Below are positions 8,857 through 18,705 of a stretch of DNA of 64,000 nucleotides, one piece after another. The position numbers and the translations under genes were made by a program. The notes below the pieces were generated by a model. The model saw only the letters and a program-made list of their open reading frames with translations, had not been told where the DNA came from and did not search any database. Position 1 is the stretch's first letter. The number at the start of each line of letters is the position of its first letter. Source of the stretch: Alloprevotella sp. GTDB lineage: Bacteria; Bacteroidota; Bacteroidia; Bacteroidales; Muribaculaceae. The stretch is taken from the NCBI GenBank assembly GCA_023663135.1, contig JAMPIE010000001.1, forward strand, positions 107,564 through 171,563, in the 5' to 3' direction.

Positions 8857-10230
8857 CTATTGGGCAAAGAGGGCGCGGAGAGCCTCCTCTACTTTGCCCA
8901 CCTCCACCAGCGAGATTGAGAGGCGAGTGCGATCAATCCCTTTGGCGTTGCCTCGGGGGATGATGATGCGCTTCATCGATAGCTTCTCAGCCTCCATAAT
9001 GCGCTGCTCGATGCGGGTCACGGGGCGTATCTCGCCTGAGAGCCCCACTTCGCCGGTCATCACGGTGGTGCGCGGGATGGCGGTGTCGATGTTGCTTGAG
9101 AGGATGGCGGCTATGACGGCCAGGTCGAGGGCCGGGTCGTTGACCTTAAGGCCGCCGGCAATGTTGAGAAAGACATCTTTGGAGGCGAGCTTGAAGCCGG
9201 CTCTCTTCTCCAAGACGGCCAAGAGCATGGAGAGGCGACGGGAGTCGAAGCCGGTGACCGAGCGCTGGGGGGTGCCGTAGGCGGCGGTCGACACCAGGGC
9301 CTGCACTTCGATGAGGAAGGGGCGGATGCCGTCGACGGTGATCCCCACGGCCACGCCTGAGAGCTCTTCATCTCCCTGGCTGAGAAGCATCTCAGAGGGG
9401 TTTGTCACTTCGCGCAGCCCTTTCTGACACATCTCGTAGATGCCTATCTCTGAGGTGGAGCCAAAGCGGTTTTTGATGGACCGGAGCACTCGATAGAGGT
9501 AATGCCGGTCTCCCTCAAACTGGAGCACGGCATCGACGATATGCTCCAGCACCTTGGGGCCGGCTATGCTCCCCTCTTTGGTGATGTGGCCGATGAGGAT
9601 CACGGGCACTTCCGAGGTCTTGGCGTAGGCTAAGAGCCGGGCGGCACACTCGCGCACTTGGCTCACCGACCCGGCCGAGCTTTCAAGAGCCTCGGAGGCT
9701 ATGGTCTGGATGGAGTCAACGATGAGCAACTCGGGGGCCACATCTTTGATATGGTCAAAGATGTTCTCAAGAGAGGTCTCGCAGGCTATGAAGACGTTGT
9801 CGGCCGTGCGGCCTATGCGGTCGGCTCTCATCTTGAGCTGCGAGGCACTCTCTTCGCCGCTGATGTAGAGGACTCGGCGACTCTTGATGGAGAGGATGTT
9901 TTGCAGCACGAGGGTCGACTTGCCTATGCCCGGCTCGCCGCCGATGAGCACCAGCGAGCCGGCCACGAGGCCGCCGCCGAGCACTCTGTTGAGCTCGCCC
10001 GAGGGCATCTTGATGCGCTGCTCGGCTCCCGCTTCAATGGCACTCACCGGCAGGGCGCGGGCCGACGAGGCAAGGAGGGCGCCGCGGGCATTGACCGATG
10101 TCTTGGGTGCTATACGCTCCTCCACCATGCTGTTCCATGCTCCACAGTGTGGGCATCTACCCTCCCACTTTGGCGAGTCGGCCCCACATTCGGTGCAATA
10201 CCATATGGTCTTTGTCGACGCCTTAGCCAT
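8857..10230 (-). CDS. radA: DNA repair protein RadA/Sms
   Basis: The 457-residue protein has all RadA parts in order: a C4 zinc finger (C12, C15, C26, C29), a RecA-like ATPase core with Walker A GGEPGIGKSTL near residue 95, the RadA signature KNRFG near 253, and a C-terminal Lon-protease-like domain without a protease dyad. RadA helps process recombination intermediates and drives branch migration of RecA joints. Its ATG shares one base with the end of ribBA, so it is the last gene of the operon that begins at the hydrolase. Length is normal for the family. Confidence 0.97.
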   Translation of the reverse strand: MAKASTKTIWYCTECGADSPKWEGRCPHCGAWNSMVEERIAPKTSVNARGALLASSARALPVSAIEAGAEQRIKMPSGELNRVLGGGLVAGSLVLIGGEPGIGKSTLVLQNILSIKSRRVLYISGEESASQLKMRADRIGRTADNVFIACETSLENIFDHIKDVAPELLIVDSIQTIASEALESSAGSVSQVRECAARLLAYAKTSEVPVILIGHITKEGSIAGPKVLEHIVDAVLQFEGDRHYLYRVLRSIKNRFGSTSEIGIYEMCQKGLREVTNPSEMLLSQGDEELSGVAVGITVDGIRPFLIEVQALVSTAAYGTPQRSVTGFDSRRLSMLLAVLEKRAGFKLASKDVFLNIAGGLKVNDPALDLAVIAAILSSNIDTAIPRTTVMTGEVGLSGEIRPVTRIEQRIMEAEKLSMKRIIIPRGNAKGIDRTRLSISLVEVGKVEEALRALFAQ

Positions 10231-11435
10231 CAGTCTACGTTGTCGAGGTGGTGGCCCATGCGAGCTTTCTTGGTGTGGAGATAGCGCAGGTTGTAAGGGG
10301 TAGGGGTGGTCTCGATGGGCACATTCTCTATCACTTCCAGTCCAAAGGCTTCGAGGCCCGACCGCTTGACGGGATTGTTGGTGATGAGGCGCATCTGCTT
10401 CACTCCGAGGCGGGCAAGAATCTGAGCCCCAACGCCATAGTCGCGCTCGTCAACGCGATGTCCCAAGTGTAGGTTGGCGTCGACGGTGTCGAGCCCCTGC
10501 TCCTGAAGCTTGTAGGCTTTGATCTTGTCCATGAGGCCTATGCCGCGCCCCTCCTGACTCAAGTAGAGGATCACTCCACGCCCCTCGCGGTCAACCATCT
10601 GCATGGCCTTGTGGAGCTGCTCGCCGCAGTCACATCGCTGCGAGGCAAAGATGTCGCCGGTGGCGCATGAGGAATGGACGCGCAGAAGGACAGGCCCGAG
10701 CTCTTCGTTGGCCACGTCGCCCTTAATCAGCGCAATATGTTCCAGGCCGTTGGCAATCTGGCGGAAGGGGATGAGGCGGAAGTGGCCATAGTCGGTGGGC
10801 ATGTCCACCTCTTCGCCCTGCTCCACGAGGCTCTCGTTGCGCAGGCGATAGGCTATGAGGTCGGCAATGGATATTATCTTAAGACCCCATTCGCTGGCAT
10901 ATTGCTGAAGCTGCGGGAGGCGCGCCATGGTGCCGTCGGGGTTGAGTATCTCTATGAGTGCTGCAGCGGGCCGGAGTCCTGCAAGGCGAGCTAAGTCAAC
11001 ACCGGCCTCGGTGTGGCCGGGGCGGCGGAGCACTCCTTCATCCTGCGCATAGAGGGGGTGGACATGTCCGGGACGCCCAAAGGTGGCCGGTGTGGATGCC
11101 GGGTCGGCCAGGGCGCGTATGGTGGCGGCGCGGTCGTGGGCGCTCACTCCGGTGCTACACCCTTCGAGCTTATCTACTGTGATGGTAAAGGGAGTGCCGA
11201 GCATCGAGGTGTTTTCACTCACCTGATGGGTGAGGCCAAGTTCGCGGCAGCGAGAGATGGTCAAGGGCGCGCATAGCTCGCCTCGCGCATTAGTCACCAT
11301 GAAGTTGACATGCGTGGGTGTTACGAGCTCGGCGGCCATGATGAGGTCGCCTTCATTCTCGCGGTTTTCGTCGTCGACTACGATTACAAATTTTCCTTCT
11401 CGGAAGTCTTCAATGGCTTCTTCTATGGTGTTCAT
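10230..11435 (-). CDS. ribBA: Bifunctional 3,4-dihydroxy-2-butanone-4-phosphate synthase / GTP cyclohydrolase II (RibBA)
   Basis: This 401-residue fusion makes both early riboflavin precursors. Residues 1-200 are the RibB domain, with the acidic [16 protein letters not shown] loop that binds metal and ribulose 5-phosphate, and [15 protein letters not shown]. Residues 205-401 are the RibA domain, with the zinc site [18 protein letters not shown] and the [15 protein letters not shown] segment that handles GTP. Both halves look intact. It overlaps the LptF/G stop by four bases. No FMN riboswitch is visible, and the position inside a dense operon leaves no room for one. No other rib genes are nearby. 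Confidence 0.97.
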   Translation of the reverse strand: MNTIEEAIEDFREGKFVIVVDDENRENEGDLIMAAELVTPTHVNFMVTNARGELCAPLTISRCRELGLTHQVSENTSMLGTPFTITVDKLEGCSTGVSAHDRAATIRALADPASTPATFGRPGHVHPLYAQDEGVLRRPGHTEAGVDLARLAGLRPAAALIEILNPDGTMARLPQLQQYASEWGLKIISIADLIAYRLRNESLVEQGEEVDMPTDYGHFRLIPFRQIANGLEHIALIKGDVANEELGPVLLRVHSSCATGDIFASQRCDCGEQLHKAMQMVDREGRGVILYLSQEGRGIGLMDKIKAYKLQEQGLDTVDANLHLGHRVDERDYGVGAQILARLGVKQMRLITNNPVKRSGLEAFGLEVIENVPIETTPTPYNLRYLHTKKARMGHHLDNVD

Positions 11436-13381
11436 TTTTCGGTCGTGAGTGGAGTTTCGGTTGTCTTTATCAGTCCGTTCAGGACGTTGGCGGTCGAGCT
11501 GAGCTCTTTGCCAAGACGTCGGTAGTCATAGATGGCTATGAGGTAGAGCGGGAGGCCTATCGGGAAGAGTATCATGCCGGCCCAGGAGAGGACGGGGCGA
11601 GAGTCGGATGGGTCGTAGATCCACCGCCAGGCGGTGACGGGGATGGTGTTGAGCATCTTTATTACGTCGGGGCTGGGGGTGTCGGATAGATATTCGATTA
11701 CCTCGTCGGTCTGTCGGCGCAGGAGTGTGATGTCGGCGTGGCTCACTATCTGGCCTTTCCAGTAATTGACATAGCCGCGCGAGGTCGATATCTTCGTTGT
11801 GATGTCGTTGACATGCTCCAAGAGGGTGGTGAGCATGGCACGGGCTGTCGAAGGGCCGATGTCGCGGATGCGCACCTCCTTGAGCGTTATGGCTCGCTTC
11901 TCGCGGATGCCAAAGAGGGCGCGGAAGAAGGCTTTGTAGGCGTCGCTGCTAAATACCGACGAGTCTTTTACGGCCTTGTAAGTAAGGAAGATGCCCAAGG
12001 GGAGCAAGACGGCGGCCGAGAGCCACATCCCCTCCCATACGGCCACTTTGCCATCGCGGGCCAGCTTGTAGCCGGTGTTGTCAATGATGTAATAGAATAT
12101 GAAGAGGAGCACGGAAATCACCAGGGGTGTGCCCAATCCGCCTTTGCGTATGATGGCTCCGAGGGGCGCTCCGATGAAGAAAAAGATGATGCAGGCAAAG
12201 GAGAGGGTAAATTTTTTCTGGAGCTCGATGGCGTGGCGGCGGACCACTCGGCGGTCGTCGTCAATCGTCAGCCCCTTAAACTGATATTCGCTCTGGTTGC
12301 GCTTGGCTTTAATGAGGGCCTGGTTGAGGTAGGCAAGGGCGCGACCTGAGGTGGATGAGCGGAAGATTGAGTCAACATCCAGTGGGGCATCCATGGCCAC
12401 TTCCATCGGGGTGGCTTCTTCGACGGGTGCCGGTGATGTCGATGGACCCTGACGGCGCATGACGGTCATCGTCGGAGAGATGCCAAAGAAGTTGGTGGAG
12501 CGAAGCTCGCGCCCTATTCCGGTGCCGATGGAGTCAATACGCAGGTTTACCGAGTCGATCGTGGCCTGAAGCTCTTGGATGTTTTTGCCCACATATTGGT
12601 TTCTCATCCCCTCTTCGTCCATGCGGTTGAAGTTGGCATCAAATGATAGCATAATCTCTTTGAAGTCAAAGCTTTCGCGGCGATAAGGAACGGAGCCGGC
12701 TCCGCTGGCAGTACTTTGATTGGTGAGGTTTTCAAATTGCTCGCCGTGATAGAGGGTGAGGTAGAGGTGGACATGGTCTGCTGCTGAGACGAGCTTGCCT
12801 GAGTCGGCCAAGATTACTCTGGCGTTCTCAAAGCCTCCGCTCATGTCATAGATCATTACGTCATAGAGGGTGCCGGTGTCGGGGTTTTTATGCTCCACAT
12901 AGAGGTTAAGGCCGGGTATCTGGTCATAAAACACTCCCTCGGGTATCTCAAGCTCGGGGCTCTTCTGCCTCATGGAGTAGAGGAGGGTCCACATCTTGGT
13001 CTGGGCTATCGGGAGCACATCGTTTTGGAAGAAGAAGGCTCCGATGGAGATCAAGATCATTAGGATGGTCAGGGGCTTCATCACCTTTATGAGACTGACT
13101 CCGGCCGCCTTGATGGCCGTCAGCTCAAAGTTTTCTCCAAGGTTGCCAAAGGTCATGAGCGAGGCCAAGAGGATGGCCAGGGGAAGCGCCATGGGTATCA
13201 TGGTGAGGGCGGCGTAGAAGAAGAGCTCGGCTATGACATCAATGCTCAGCCCCTTACCCACCAAATCGTCGATATATCTCCATAGAAATTGCATCAGCAC
13301 TATGAAGAGGCATATGAAGAAGGTCATGACAAAGAGCGGCACGAAGCTCTTGAGCATGAATAGATACATCCGTTTTATCAT
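11432..13381 (-). CDS. LptF/LptG family permease
   Basis: The 649-residue membrane protein starts [17 protein letters not shown] and has the YjgP/YjgQ fold: three N-terminal membrane helices, a long periplasmic beta-rich part (about residues 110-340) and three further helices beginning near [21 protein letters not shown] long tail ends in two more hydrophobic segments. LptF/G form the inner-membrane channel that extracts lipopolysaccharide and passes it to the Lpt bridge. The single large gene resembles the usual Bacteroidetes form; which of F or G it corresponds to is unclear. The ATG at 13381 is chosen for the four-base overlap with the glycosyltransferase before it. Confidence 0.9.
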   Translation of the reverse strand: MIKRMYLFMLKSFVPLFVMTFFICLFIVLMQFLWRYIDDLVGKGLSIDVIAELFFYAALTMIPMALPLAILLASLMTFGNLGENFELTAIKAAGVSLIKVMKPLTILMILISIGAFFFQNDVLPIAQTKMWTLLYSMRQKSPELEIPEGVFYDQIPGLNLYVEHKNPDTGTLYDVMIYDMSGGFENARVILADSGKLVSAADHVHLYLTLYHGEQFENLTNQSTASGAGSVPYRRESFDFKEIMLSFDANFNRMDEEGMRNQYVGKNIQELQATIDSVNLRIDSIGTGIGRELRSTNFFGISPTMTVMRRQGPSTSPAPVEEATPMEVAMDAPLDVDSIFRSSTSGRALAYLNQALIKAKRNQSEYQFKGLTIDDDRRVVRRHAIELQKKFTLSFACIIFFFIGAPLGAIIRKGGLGTPLVISVLLFIFYYIIDNTGYKLARDGKVAVWEGMWLSAAVLLPLGIFLTYKAVKDSSVFSSDAYKAFFRALFGIREKRAITLKEVRIRDIGPSTARAMLTTLLEHVNDITTKISTSRGYVNYWKGQIVSHADITLLRRQTDEVIEYLSDTPSPDVIKMLNTIPVTAWRWIYDPSDSRPVLSWAGMILFPIGLPLYLIAIYDYRRLGKELSSTANVLNGLIKTTETPLTTEK

Positions 13382-14205
13382 ATGCGGCTGAGTGTTTGGG
13401 TGTTGAGTGATTTGCGTCCGGGGTCGATAACCCATCCCCACTTGTTGAAGTATCGTGCCATGTTGAGGGCGTGGATCCAAAGCATCTTGCCCGGGTGGCG
13501 CGAGGCGGCTCGATGGGCGTGGATGGCTTCGATTGATGGCTCATAGGCGAGGCTTAGTCCGAGGGTGGCCACTCGGCGCGAGATGTCGATGTCTTCGGGA
13601 TACATGAAGAAGCGCTCGTCAAAGTAATAGCCGTCGCGCCGGCGAAGATCTTCGAGGGCCTTGGCCGAGAAAAGCATGAAGCTCCCCTGAAAATAGGGGG
13701 CGGCGCCAAGGAGCTCTTGTGTGCGCGGATGTCGGCGGAGCTCATAGCGGTCCATGCGTCGGCGCGCCCATCGACGGGGGATGAAGCGATGGAGCAGCAG
13801 GTCGGCAGGGGTGGGGATGAGGCGCATGGTATACTGCTCTTCGCCCGAGGGGAAGTGCAGACGAGGATGAAGTAGTCCGATATCGCCGTGGCTCTTCATG
13901 ATGCCGATTGCGCGAGGAAGCATCTCAGGGGCAAAGGCCACGTCGGAGTTTACCACGAGGTGGAATTGCGTCCCGGCCTCCAGGGCTCGGGCTATGGCTT
14001 GATTGTGCCCGGCGCCGTAGCCGTCGTTTTTGCTCGGGATATAGCTGATGTGAGGGTTTCCGATGCTCCTGCAATGCTCCTCCGTGGCAGGGGAGGAGGC
14101 ATTGTCAACAACCCACACGTGGCCGGCCTCGGCAAGGGAGGCCAGGCAGGCATCGAGTTCGTCGAGGGGGGTGTGATAGGTTACTATTGAGGCGGTGGTG
14201 AGCAT
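13378..14205 (-). CDS. Glycosyltransferase family 2 (rhamnosyltransferase-like)
   Basis: The 275-residue protein begins MLTTASIVTYHTPLDELDAC and shows the GT2 features of the WcaE/rhamnosyltransferase-like group: VWVDNASSP-type turn (VVDNASSPATEE), NDGYGAGHNQAIARALEAG, the VVNSDVAF donor site and FFMYPEDIDISRRV, which carries the catalytic acidic pair. It probably adds a sugar to LPS or another envelope glycan, since the neighbours are LptF/G and peptidoglycan genes. The open frame upstream of 14205 lacks conserved residues, so the ATG at 14205 is used. It lies 16 bases after the DUF4923 gene. Confidence 0.92.
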   Translation of the reverse strand: MLTTASIVTYHTPLDELDACLASLAEAGHVWVVDNASSPATEEHCRSIGNPHISYIPSKNDGYGAGHNQAIARALEAGTQFHLVVNSDVAFAPEMLPRAIGIMKSHGDIGLLHPRLHFPSGEEQYTMRLIPTPADLLLHRFIPRRWARRRMDRYELRRHPRTQELLGAAPYFQGSFMLFSAKALEDLRRRDGYYFDERFFMYPEDIDISRRVATLGLSLAYEPSIEAIHAHRAASRHPGKMLWIHALNMARYFNKWGWVIDPGRKSLNTQTLSRI

Positions 14206-14221
14206 CGGGCAGGGGAGGGGA

Positions 14222-14893
14222 TTATTTCTTGACGCGGTCGAGGGCAAATCCGGCGCAGAGGCCGTCATAGCTCTCAAGAAGTTTGGCAAGCGACTGGATG
14301 CTGCTGTTGCCGGTGAGGGCGCCGGCGGTGCGCGCTATGGTGAGCAGCGAGGATACATCCATCATCAAGTCCATCTTGTCTTTTCCGGCCTTGGTGATAT
14401 ATGCGTCAATCATGGCGAGTCTTATCTTCCCGCCCACTTTAAGCTCAAGGGTGAAGTTGGCCGGGGAGCTTTCGGTAATCTCGCGCGGAGCGATGGCGCC
14501 GGTGAGCTTGGTGCGCCCCAGTGTCATGGTAAAGGTAGAGTCGGAGTCAAATTCTGCGGTCATCTTGTCGAATCCGGCGCGCTTAAACATCGGCTCTATC
14601 TTTTCCTGGATGGTGGCTGCGGCGGCTGTTCCGCCGGCTTTCTGGAGCATATTGTCGCTCATGAAGCTCACGGCAGCGCCTGAATATTTCCATGAACCCT
14701 CAAGGGCGGCCACATCAAGGCGGTCGGTGGCGACGACGCTCTTAAGTGCGTTGCCTATCACGGCTCCGAGGCCGGTTTTCTTGTCGTTATCGTCGCCTGG
14801 GGCAGAGGAATATTGAGTGGCACATGTAGATGCAGTGCCTGATATGATGGCAAAGGCCAATATTATATCCTTGCAGATATGGCTGATTCTCAT
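14222..14893 (-). CDS. DUF4923 family exported protein
   Basis: The 223-residue product has an N-terminal signal sequence (MRISHICKDIILAFAIISG) and a predicted small beta-rich domain. The segment LDVAALEGSWKYSGAAVSFM, the AAAATIQEKIEPMFKRAGF stretch and the repeated SDSTFTMTLGRTKLTG-like strands fit the DUF4923 lipocalin-like family of Bacteroidales, whose function is not known. The signal peptide lacks a convincing lipobox. It sits between ddl and a glycosyltransferase with gaps of 16 bases on either side, so it is probably an envelope protein of the same operon. Confidence 0.75.
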   Translation of the reverse strand: MRISHICKDIILAFAIISGTASTCATQYSSAPGDDNDKKTGLGAVIGNALKSVVATDRLDVAALEGSWKYSGAAVSFMSDNMLQKAGGTAAAATIQEKIEPMFKRAGFDKMTAEFDSDSTFTMTLGRTKLTGAIAPREITESSPANFTLELKVGGKIRLAMIDAYITKAGKDKMDLMMDVSSLLTIARTAGALTGNSSIQSLAKLLESYDGLCAGFALDRVKK

Positions 14894-14909
14894 GATGAAA
14901 GTGTAATGA

Positions 14910-16130
14910 TTATTTTACCCCCTTGACACCCCCTTTGGTGCCTCCGCCCATGGCAAAGATGTTGGCGTCGAAGCTAAAGGTCTTCCTCTCTTGCTCGCGC
15001 TTGCGCTTGAGCGCCAGGCCTACGAGGCGGTCCATGAGCTTGTCAAAGGGGAGCCCGGCGGCCTCCCATAGATAGAAGGAGAGGGAGCCGGGGATGGTGT
15101 TGATTTCGTTGACGTAGATATTGTCGGTGTCGGCGTCAATCATCACATCAACTCGGCTCACTCCATGACATGAGAGCACTCTGAAGGTCTCGCCGGCGAG
15201 GAAGCGGATGCGGTCGCTCGTGGCCTCGGACAGGTCGGCCGGGATCCGTTTCTTCGAGGAGGCCATCCCCTGACGGTTGACTCCCTTGGCGCCTTGGAGC
15301 TTTGAGCTCCCCTTGGCCGGGGCTGCTCCATATTTCTGCTCATAGGTGAGGAAGTCGCCGCTATGGAGCGGCTCTTCACACACCGAAGTCTCATACTCGT
15401 CGCTGTCGCCGAGCACAGAGCAGTTGATTTCGCGAAGGTTGGAGATCATATGCTCGACGATGATGCGCGAGGAGTAGCGCTCGGCATCGTCAATGGCGGC
15501 CTCAAGGGCGTCGCGGTCTTTGGCCGATGAGATGCCCACTGACGAGCCCAGGTTGGCAGGCTTGATTATTACGGGATAGCCGAGCTCTCCCTCCACTTTG
15601 GCTATAATCTTATCACGGGAGCTATACCATTGCTTGTCGGTAAACCAGACGTAGGGCACGACGGGGATGTCGCAGGCGGCCAGGATCATCTTCATGGTGA
15701 TCTTATCCATGCCGTTGGCCGAGGAGAGGGTGGAGCAGCCGGCATAGGGGATGCCTATCGATTCGAGGATACCCTCAAAGATGCCATCCTCGCCGTTGGA
15801 GCCATGGAGCACGGGGATCACTACATCGAGCTTGGCCACTGCGGGGTTACCCCCAAAGAGCGAGCGTTTTCGCCGGTAGAGGTTGTAGTCGCCATATTCC
15901 GGCTCCATGTAGACGGCCTCGCTCTGCTTTAGCAGCGAGGGTATGTCGCGATAAGCCTTGAGGTCCATAAGCGCTTGGCCTGTATACCATTGTCCCTCTT
16001 TGGAGATGTAGATGGGGGTCACATCATATTTGTCTCGGTCTATGGCCGCCATGGCCTGGGAGGCTGAGATGACTGAGATCTCATGCTCGGTGGAGCGTCC
16101 GCCGAAAAATACTCCTATATTTGTTTTCAT
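14910..16130 (-). CDS. ddl: D-alanine--D-alanine ligase
   Basis: This 406-residue ATP-grasp ligase joins two D-alanines for peptidoglycan precursors. Visible landmarks are FFGGRSTEHEISVISA at the start, VLHGSNGEDGIFEGILE, PVIIKPANLGSSVGIS, and the C-terminal VDVMIDADTDNIYVNEINTIPGS metal site. The loop residues YEQKY, whose Lys-Tyr pair favours D-Ala over D-lactate, are present. It is longer than the common 310-370 residues, partly from an insertion after that loop (about residues 248-275, rich in K, S and G). The adjacent upstream gene is a MurF-like ligase, which uses this enzyme's product. Confidence 0.95.
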   Translation of the reverse strand: MKTNIGVFFGGRSTEHEISVISASQAMAAIDRDKYDVTPIYISKEGQWYTGQALMDLKAYRDIPSLLKQSEAVYMEPEYGDYNLYRRKRSLFGGNPAVAKLDVVIPVLHGSNGEDGIFEGILESIGIPYAGCSTLSSANGMDKITMKMILAACDIPVVPYVWFTDKQWYSSRDKIIAKVEGELGYPVIIKPANLGSSVGISSAKDRDALEAAIDDAERYSSRIIVEHMISNLREINCSVLGDSDEYETSVCEEPLHSGDFLTYEQKYGAAPAKGSSKLQGAKGVNRQGMASSKKRIPADLSEATSDRIRFLAGETFRVLSCHGVSRVDVMIDADTDNIYVNEINTIPGSLSFYLWEAAGLPFDKLMDRLVGLALKRKREQERKTFSFDANIFAMGGGTKGGVKGVK

Positions 16131-16163
16131 CTGTGTGTATTGTAGTCAGGGGAAAGGGAGAGG

Positions 16164-17759
16164 TTACTTAAATGTGTCGGGGAGGTCGTTTTCGTAAAGC
16201 ACGGTGTCGCCCGGGCGCGCCATTGATGTCATCAAGGTCTGTGCCTGAACGAAAGAGTCTACGGCATGGACCTTTGCCGAGTCCATTCCGGCCTCGGCAA
16301 TCCCGGCCAGGATTGCCTCGCGATTGTATTCGCCCACGATGATGGCTTCGTCGGCCGAGGTGGCTATCTTCTTGCCGAGCCCTCGGTTGAGCTCGTCCTG
16401 GCGGTCGCCGAGCTCTATCATGCCGGGGGTGATGATGATGCGCTTGCCCGGGCCCATAGATGCGAGAACGTCAAGTGCCATGGCCGACCCGGTGGGGTTG
16501 GAGTTGAAGGCATCGTCGATGATGGTGAGCCCGCCGGGAGTATGCTTCATGTTCAGTCGGTGTTCCACCTGCTCGATGTGGGCCACGGCGATGCGTATTT
16601 TCTCATCTGACACTCCGAGATGTCGGGCCATCACCACGGCCGCCATGAGATTAGATATGTTACACTCCCCCACGAGGCGTGTCTGTAAGTTCATCTCCCA
16701 TCCGGGGCCTGCGATGGTAAAAGACGTGCCCTTGGGGGTATACGCGATGTCGCGTGCTGTGACCTCCGCTCCCTTGGTGTCGCGGATGGCATAGCGGATA
16801 CATTCCACATTCGATACCGGCCTGGAGGCGGCGTAGGGGAAGTCGTCGTTGACCACGGCGAGCCCCGATGAGGGGAGGGCATCAACGAGCTCAAATTTTG
16901 TGCGCTGGACATTCTCTATGGTCTTAAACGACTCGAGATGTTGCTCTCCGACGGCGGTCACTATTCCGGCTTGGGGATTGACTATGTCACATATCTCTTT
17001 GATGTCGCCAATGTTTTTGGCGCCCATTTCCACGATAAACACCTCATTATATGGCTTGAGATGCTCCCTCACGGTCCTTACTACTCCCATAGGGGTGTTG
17101 AAGCTGCCCGGAGTCATTAGTGTGTCATATTTCTCCGATAGTATGCGGTGGAGATAATGCTTGGTCGAGGTCTTGCCATAGCTGCCGGTGATGCCTATAA
17201 TCTTCAAGTCAGGCATTGTGGCGAGGATGCGCTTGGCATCGTTGACATACCCTTGATTGATGTGTCGCTCCACCGGCTCCAAGAGCCAGAGGGCTGCTAA
17301 GGTGATCAGGTGAGATCCGCAGTAGAGCCCCTGGACTGCTACAGCGGCTGCATATAGCTTGCTCAGAGTGGAGATGCCGCCGAAAACCATTATGGCGGCG
17401 GCGATGACTATGGCGCTCAGGAGGGTCATCACGCCATAGAGGCGCTTGACGCGCCGCGTCCACACCAGTGGCTTCTTATACTTGGCTCGGCAGAGGCTTC
17501 CAAGGTTAAACAGGCTGAAGAGCAGTATTGCCAGCATGGCCCAGTCGGTTGCGGCCCATACGGCCATGGCCAAGAGGAAGACGGCCATGCCGGTGAGGCG
17601 CGTGGGCGAGGATGTGTCGCCGCTCTGGCTCAGCCAGCGGCGGTAGCGCTCTGAGCGATAAGAGTTTTGCTGGAGCATCATGAGGCAGCGCTGATACTCC
17701 TTTGCCGTGTTGGTCACGGCAGCGAGGGCCGTGGCCCAGAAGGCTATCTGGATAAGCAT
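16164..17759 (-). CDS. murF: Membrane-anchored Mur ligase, MurF-like (UDP-MurNAc-tripeptide--D-Ala-D-Ala ligase family)
   Basis: The 531-residue protein has a membrane N-terminus (hydrophobic stretches near residues 4-18, 56-82, 108-126 and 133-160) joined to a complete Mur ligase. It shows the P-loop GITGSYGKTS (189-198), TPGSFNTPMGV, EMGAKNIGDI and the C-terminal DDAFNSNPTGSAMALD. MurF adds D-Ala-D-Ala to the peptidoglycan precursor. Ordinary MurF is soluble and about 430-460 residues, so the membrane part is unusual, and another MurF may exist elsewhere in the genome. Being directly followed by ddl supports D-Ala-D-Ala as substrate. Confidence 0.85.
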   Translation of the reverse strand: MLIQIAFWATALAAVTNTAKEYQRCLMMLQQNSYRSERYRRWLSQSGDTSSPTRLTGMAVFLLAMAVWAATDWAMLAILLFSLFNLGSLCRAKYKKPLVWTRRVKRLYGVMTLLSAIVIAAAIMVFGGISTLSKLYAAAVAVQGLYCGSHLITLAALWLLEPVERHINQGYVNDAKRILATMPDLKIIGITGSYGKTSTKHYLHRILSEKYDTLMTPGSFNTPMGVVRTVREHLKPYNEVFIVEMGAKNIGDIKEICDIVNPQAGIVTAVGEQHLESFKTIENVQRTKFELVDALPSSGLAVVNDDFPYAASRPVSNVECIRYAIRDTKGAEVTARDIAYTPKGTSFTIAGPGWEMNLQTRLVGECNISNLMAAVVMARHLGVSDEKIRIAVAHIEQVEHRLNMKHTPGGLTIIDDAFNSNPTGSAMALDVLASMGPGKRIIITPGMIELGDRQDELNRGLGKKIATSADEAIIVGEYNREAILAGIAEAGMDSAKVHAVDSFVQAQTLMTSMARPGDTVLYENDLPDTFK

Positions 17760-17766
17760 GGGCTAT

Positions 17767-18546
17767 CTATTCTTTAGGGGATGGGTTGAGAAACTCGGCG
17801 AGTACGGCTGCAAAGTGGGCCGGAGCATCGAGGAAGGAGTAATGTCCGGCTCCGATGAAGGTGACAATGCCGGCATCGGGAATGAGCCGCTCCATCTTGC
17901 GCGCGTCGGCCAAGGGTGTGGCGGTGTCTTTTTCTCCCCACATCAGCAGGGTGGGGGCTTTGATGGAGGGCATGTAGTGGCAGAGGTCTTCGTTGACGCT
18001 GGCGCTCATGGTGGCCTTCATCATCGGCGATGCGGCGCGATAGTCGGCCGAGCCGCGCTTGTTGCGCCATCGCTCTATGACCGGAGCCGCTTTCTCCTTG
18101 CCCAAGAAGGTGTTGAGAAGCCACTTGCCGGTCTTGAAGCTTCCCACTTTCCAATGCCATTTGAGGCCGTGGCGGGGCTTCACTCCGGCTGCGTCGATGA
18201 GGATTAGGCGGTCTACTTCGTCGGGGTAGGTGGCGCCATAGACTATGGCCACGCGGCCGCCATAGGAGTGACCGGCAAGCGTTGGCCGCTTGATGCCGAG
18301 GGCAGTGACAAAGGCTCGCAGCATTGCAGCATAGTCTTCCGGTGTCCATGGCCTTGTTGGCTCGTCGCTCTCCCCAAAGCCGGGCAGGTCGAGGGAGTAG
18401 ACGGTGTTGGTGAGGGAGGCCGTGGCGGCCACTGATGCCACCGTGGAGTGGTCACACCCCCACCCGTGCATGAGGATTAAGGGTGTGCCCTGACCGGCGA
18501 CCTCATAGGCCACCTTCATATTGTCTATTTCAATGCTTTGTAGCAT
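17767..18546 (-). CDS. Alpha/beta hydrolase
   Basis: The 259-residue protein has the full catalytic set of the fold: oxyanion motif LMHGWGCDHSTV, nucleophile elbow LAGHSYGGRVA (Ser near residue 97), an acid in WGEKDTATPLADA, and the final His in GAGHYSFLDAP. Its closest general type is the small esterase/hydrolase group that includes haloperoxidase- and BioH-like enzymes; the substrate is unknown. It is the first gene of the operon that continues through murF, ddl and on to radA, with only seven bases to murF. A promoter motif lies about 55 bases upstream. Confidence 0.9.
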   Translation of the reverse strand: MLQSIEIDNMKVAYEVAGQGTPLILMHGWGCDHSTVASVAATASLTNTVYSLDLPGFGESDEPTRPWTPEDYAAMLRAFVTALGIKRPTLAGHSYGGRVAIVYGATYPDEVDRLILIDAAGVKPRHGLKWHWKVGSFKTGKWLLNTFLGKEKAAPVIERWRNKRGSADYRAASPMMKATMSASVNEDLCHYMPSIKAPTLLMWGEKDTATPLADARKMERLIPDAGIVTFIGAGHYSFLDAPAHFAAVLAEFLNPSPKE

Positions 18547-18600
18547 AAGGTGTTATAGGGGTGGCGACATACGTCGGCGCGTAATGCCGCATTTCAAGCG

Positions 18601-18608
18601 CAAAATTA
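18601..18608 (-). promoter_or_regulatory. Promoter -7 motif TAATTTTG for the hydrolase-murF-ddl operon
   Basis: On the minus strand the sequence reads TAATTTTG, a match to TAnnTTTG, about 55 bases before the hydrolase start at 18546. No clear -33 TTG was seen at the ideal spacing. It lies just beyond the trxA terminator, as expected for the first promoter of a new operon. Confidence 0.5.
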
Positions 18609-18649
18609 TGAAAAATTCTCATGCCATCCCTCCCCAATTCGTAAAATAA

Positions 18650-18680
18650 TGCCCCGGCGCGCTGCGGGCGGGCCGGGGCA
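18650..18680 (-). terminator. Terminator after dnaE-trxA
   Basis: A perfect 9-bp inverted repeat, TGCCCCGGC (18650-18658) and GCCGGGGCA (18672-18680), encloses a 13-base loop. On the minus strand the stem is followed by the T-rich run ATTATTTTAC. It lies 25 bases past the trxA stop. Confidence 0.8.
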
Positions 18681-18705
18681 ATGGTGGGGCAAGCCCAGCC
18701 TATTA

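Noticed and set aside
10230..11435. Possible FMN riboswitch before ribBA
   Set aside because: The gene overlaps the preceding stop by four bases, so there is no leader, and the conserved FMN aptamer segments are not visible upstream.
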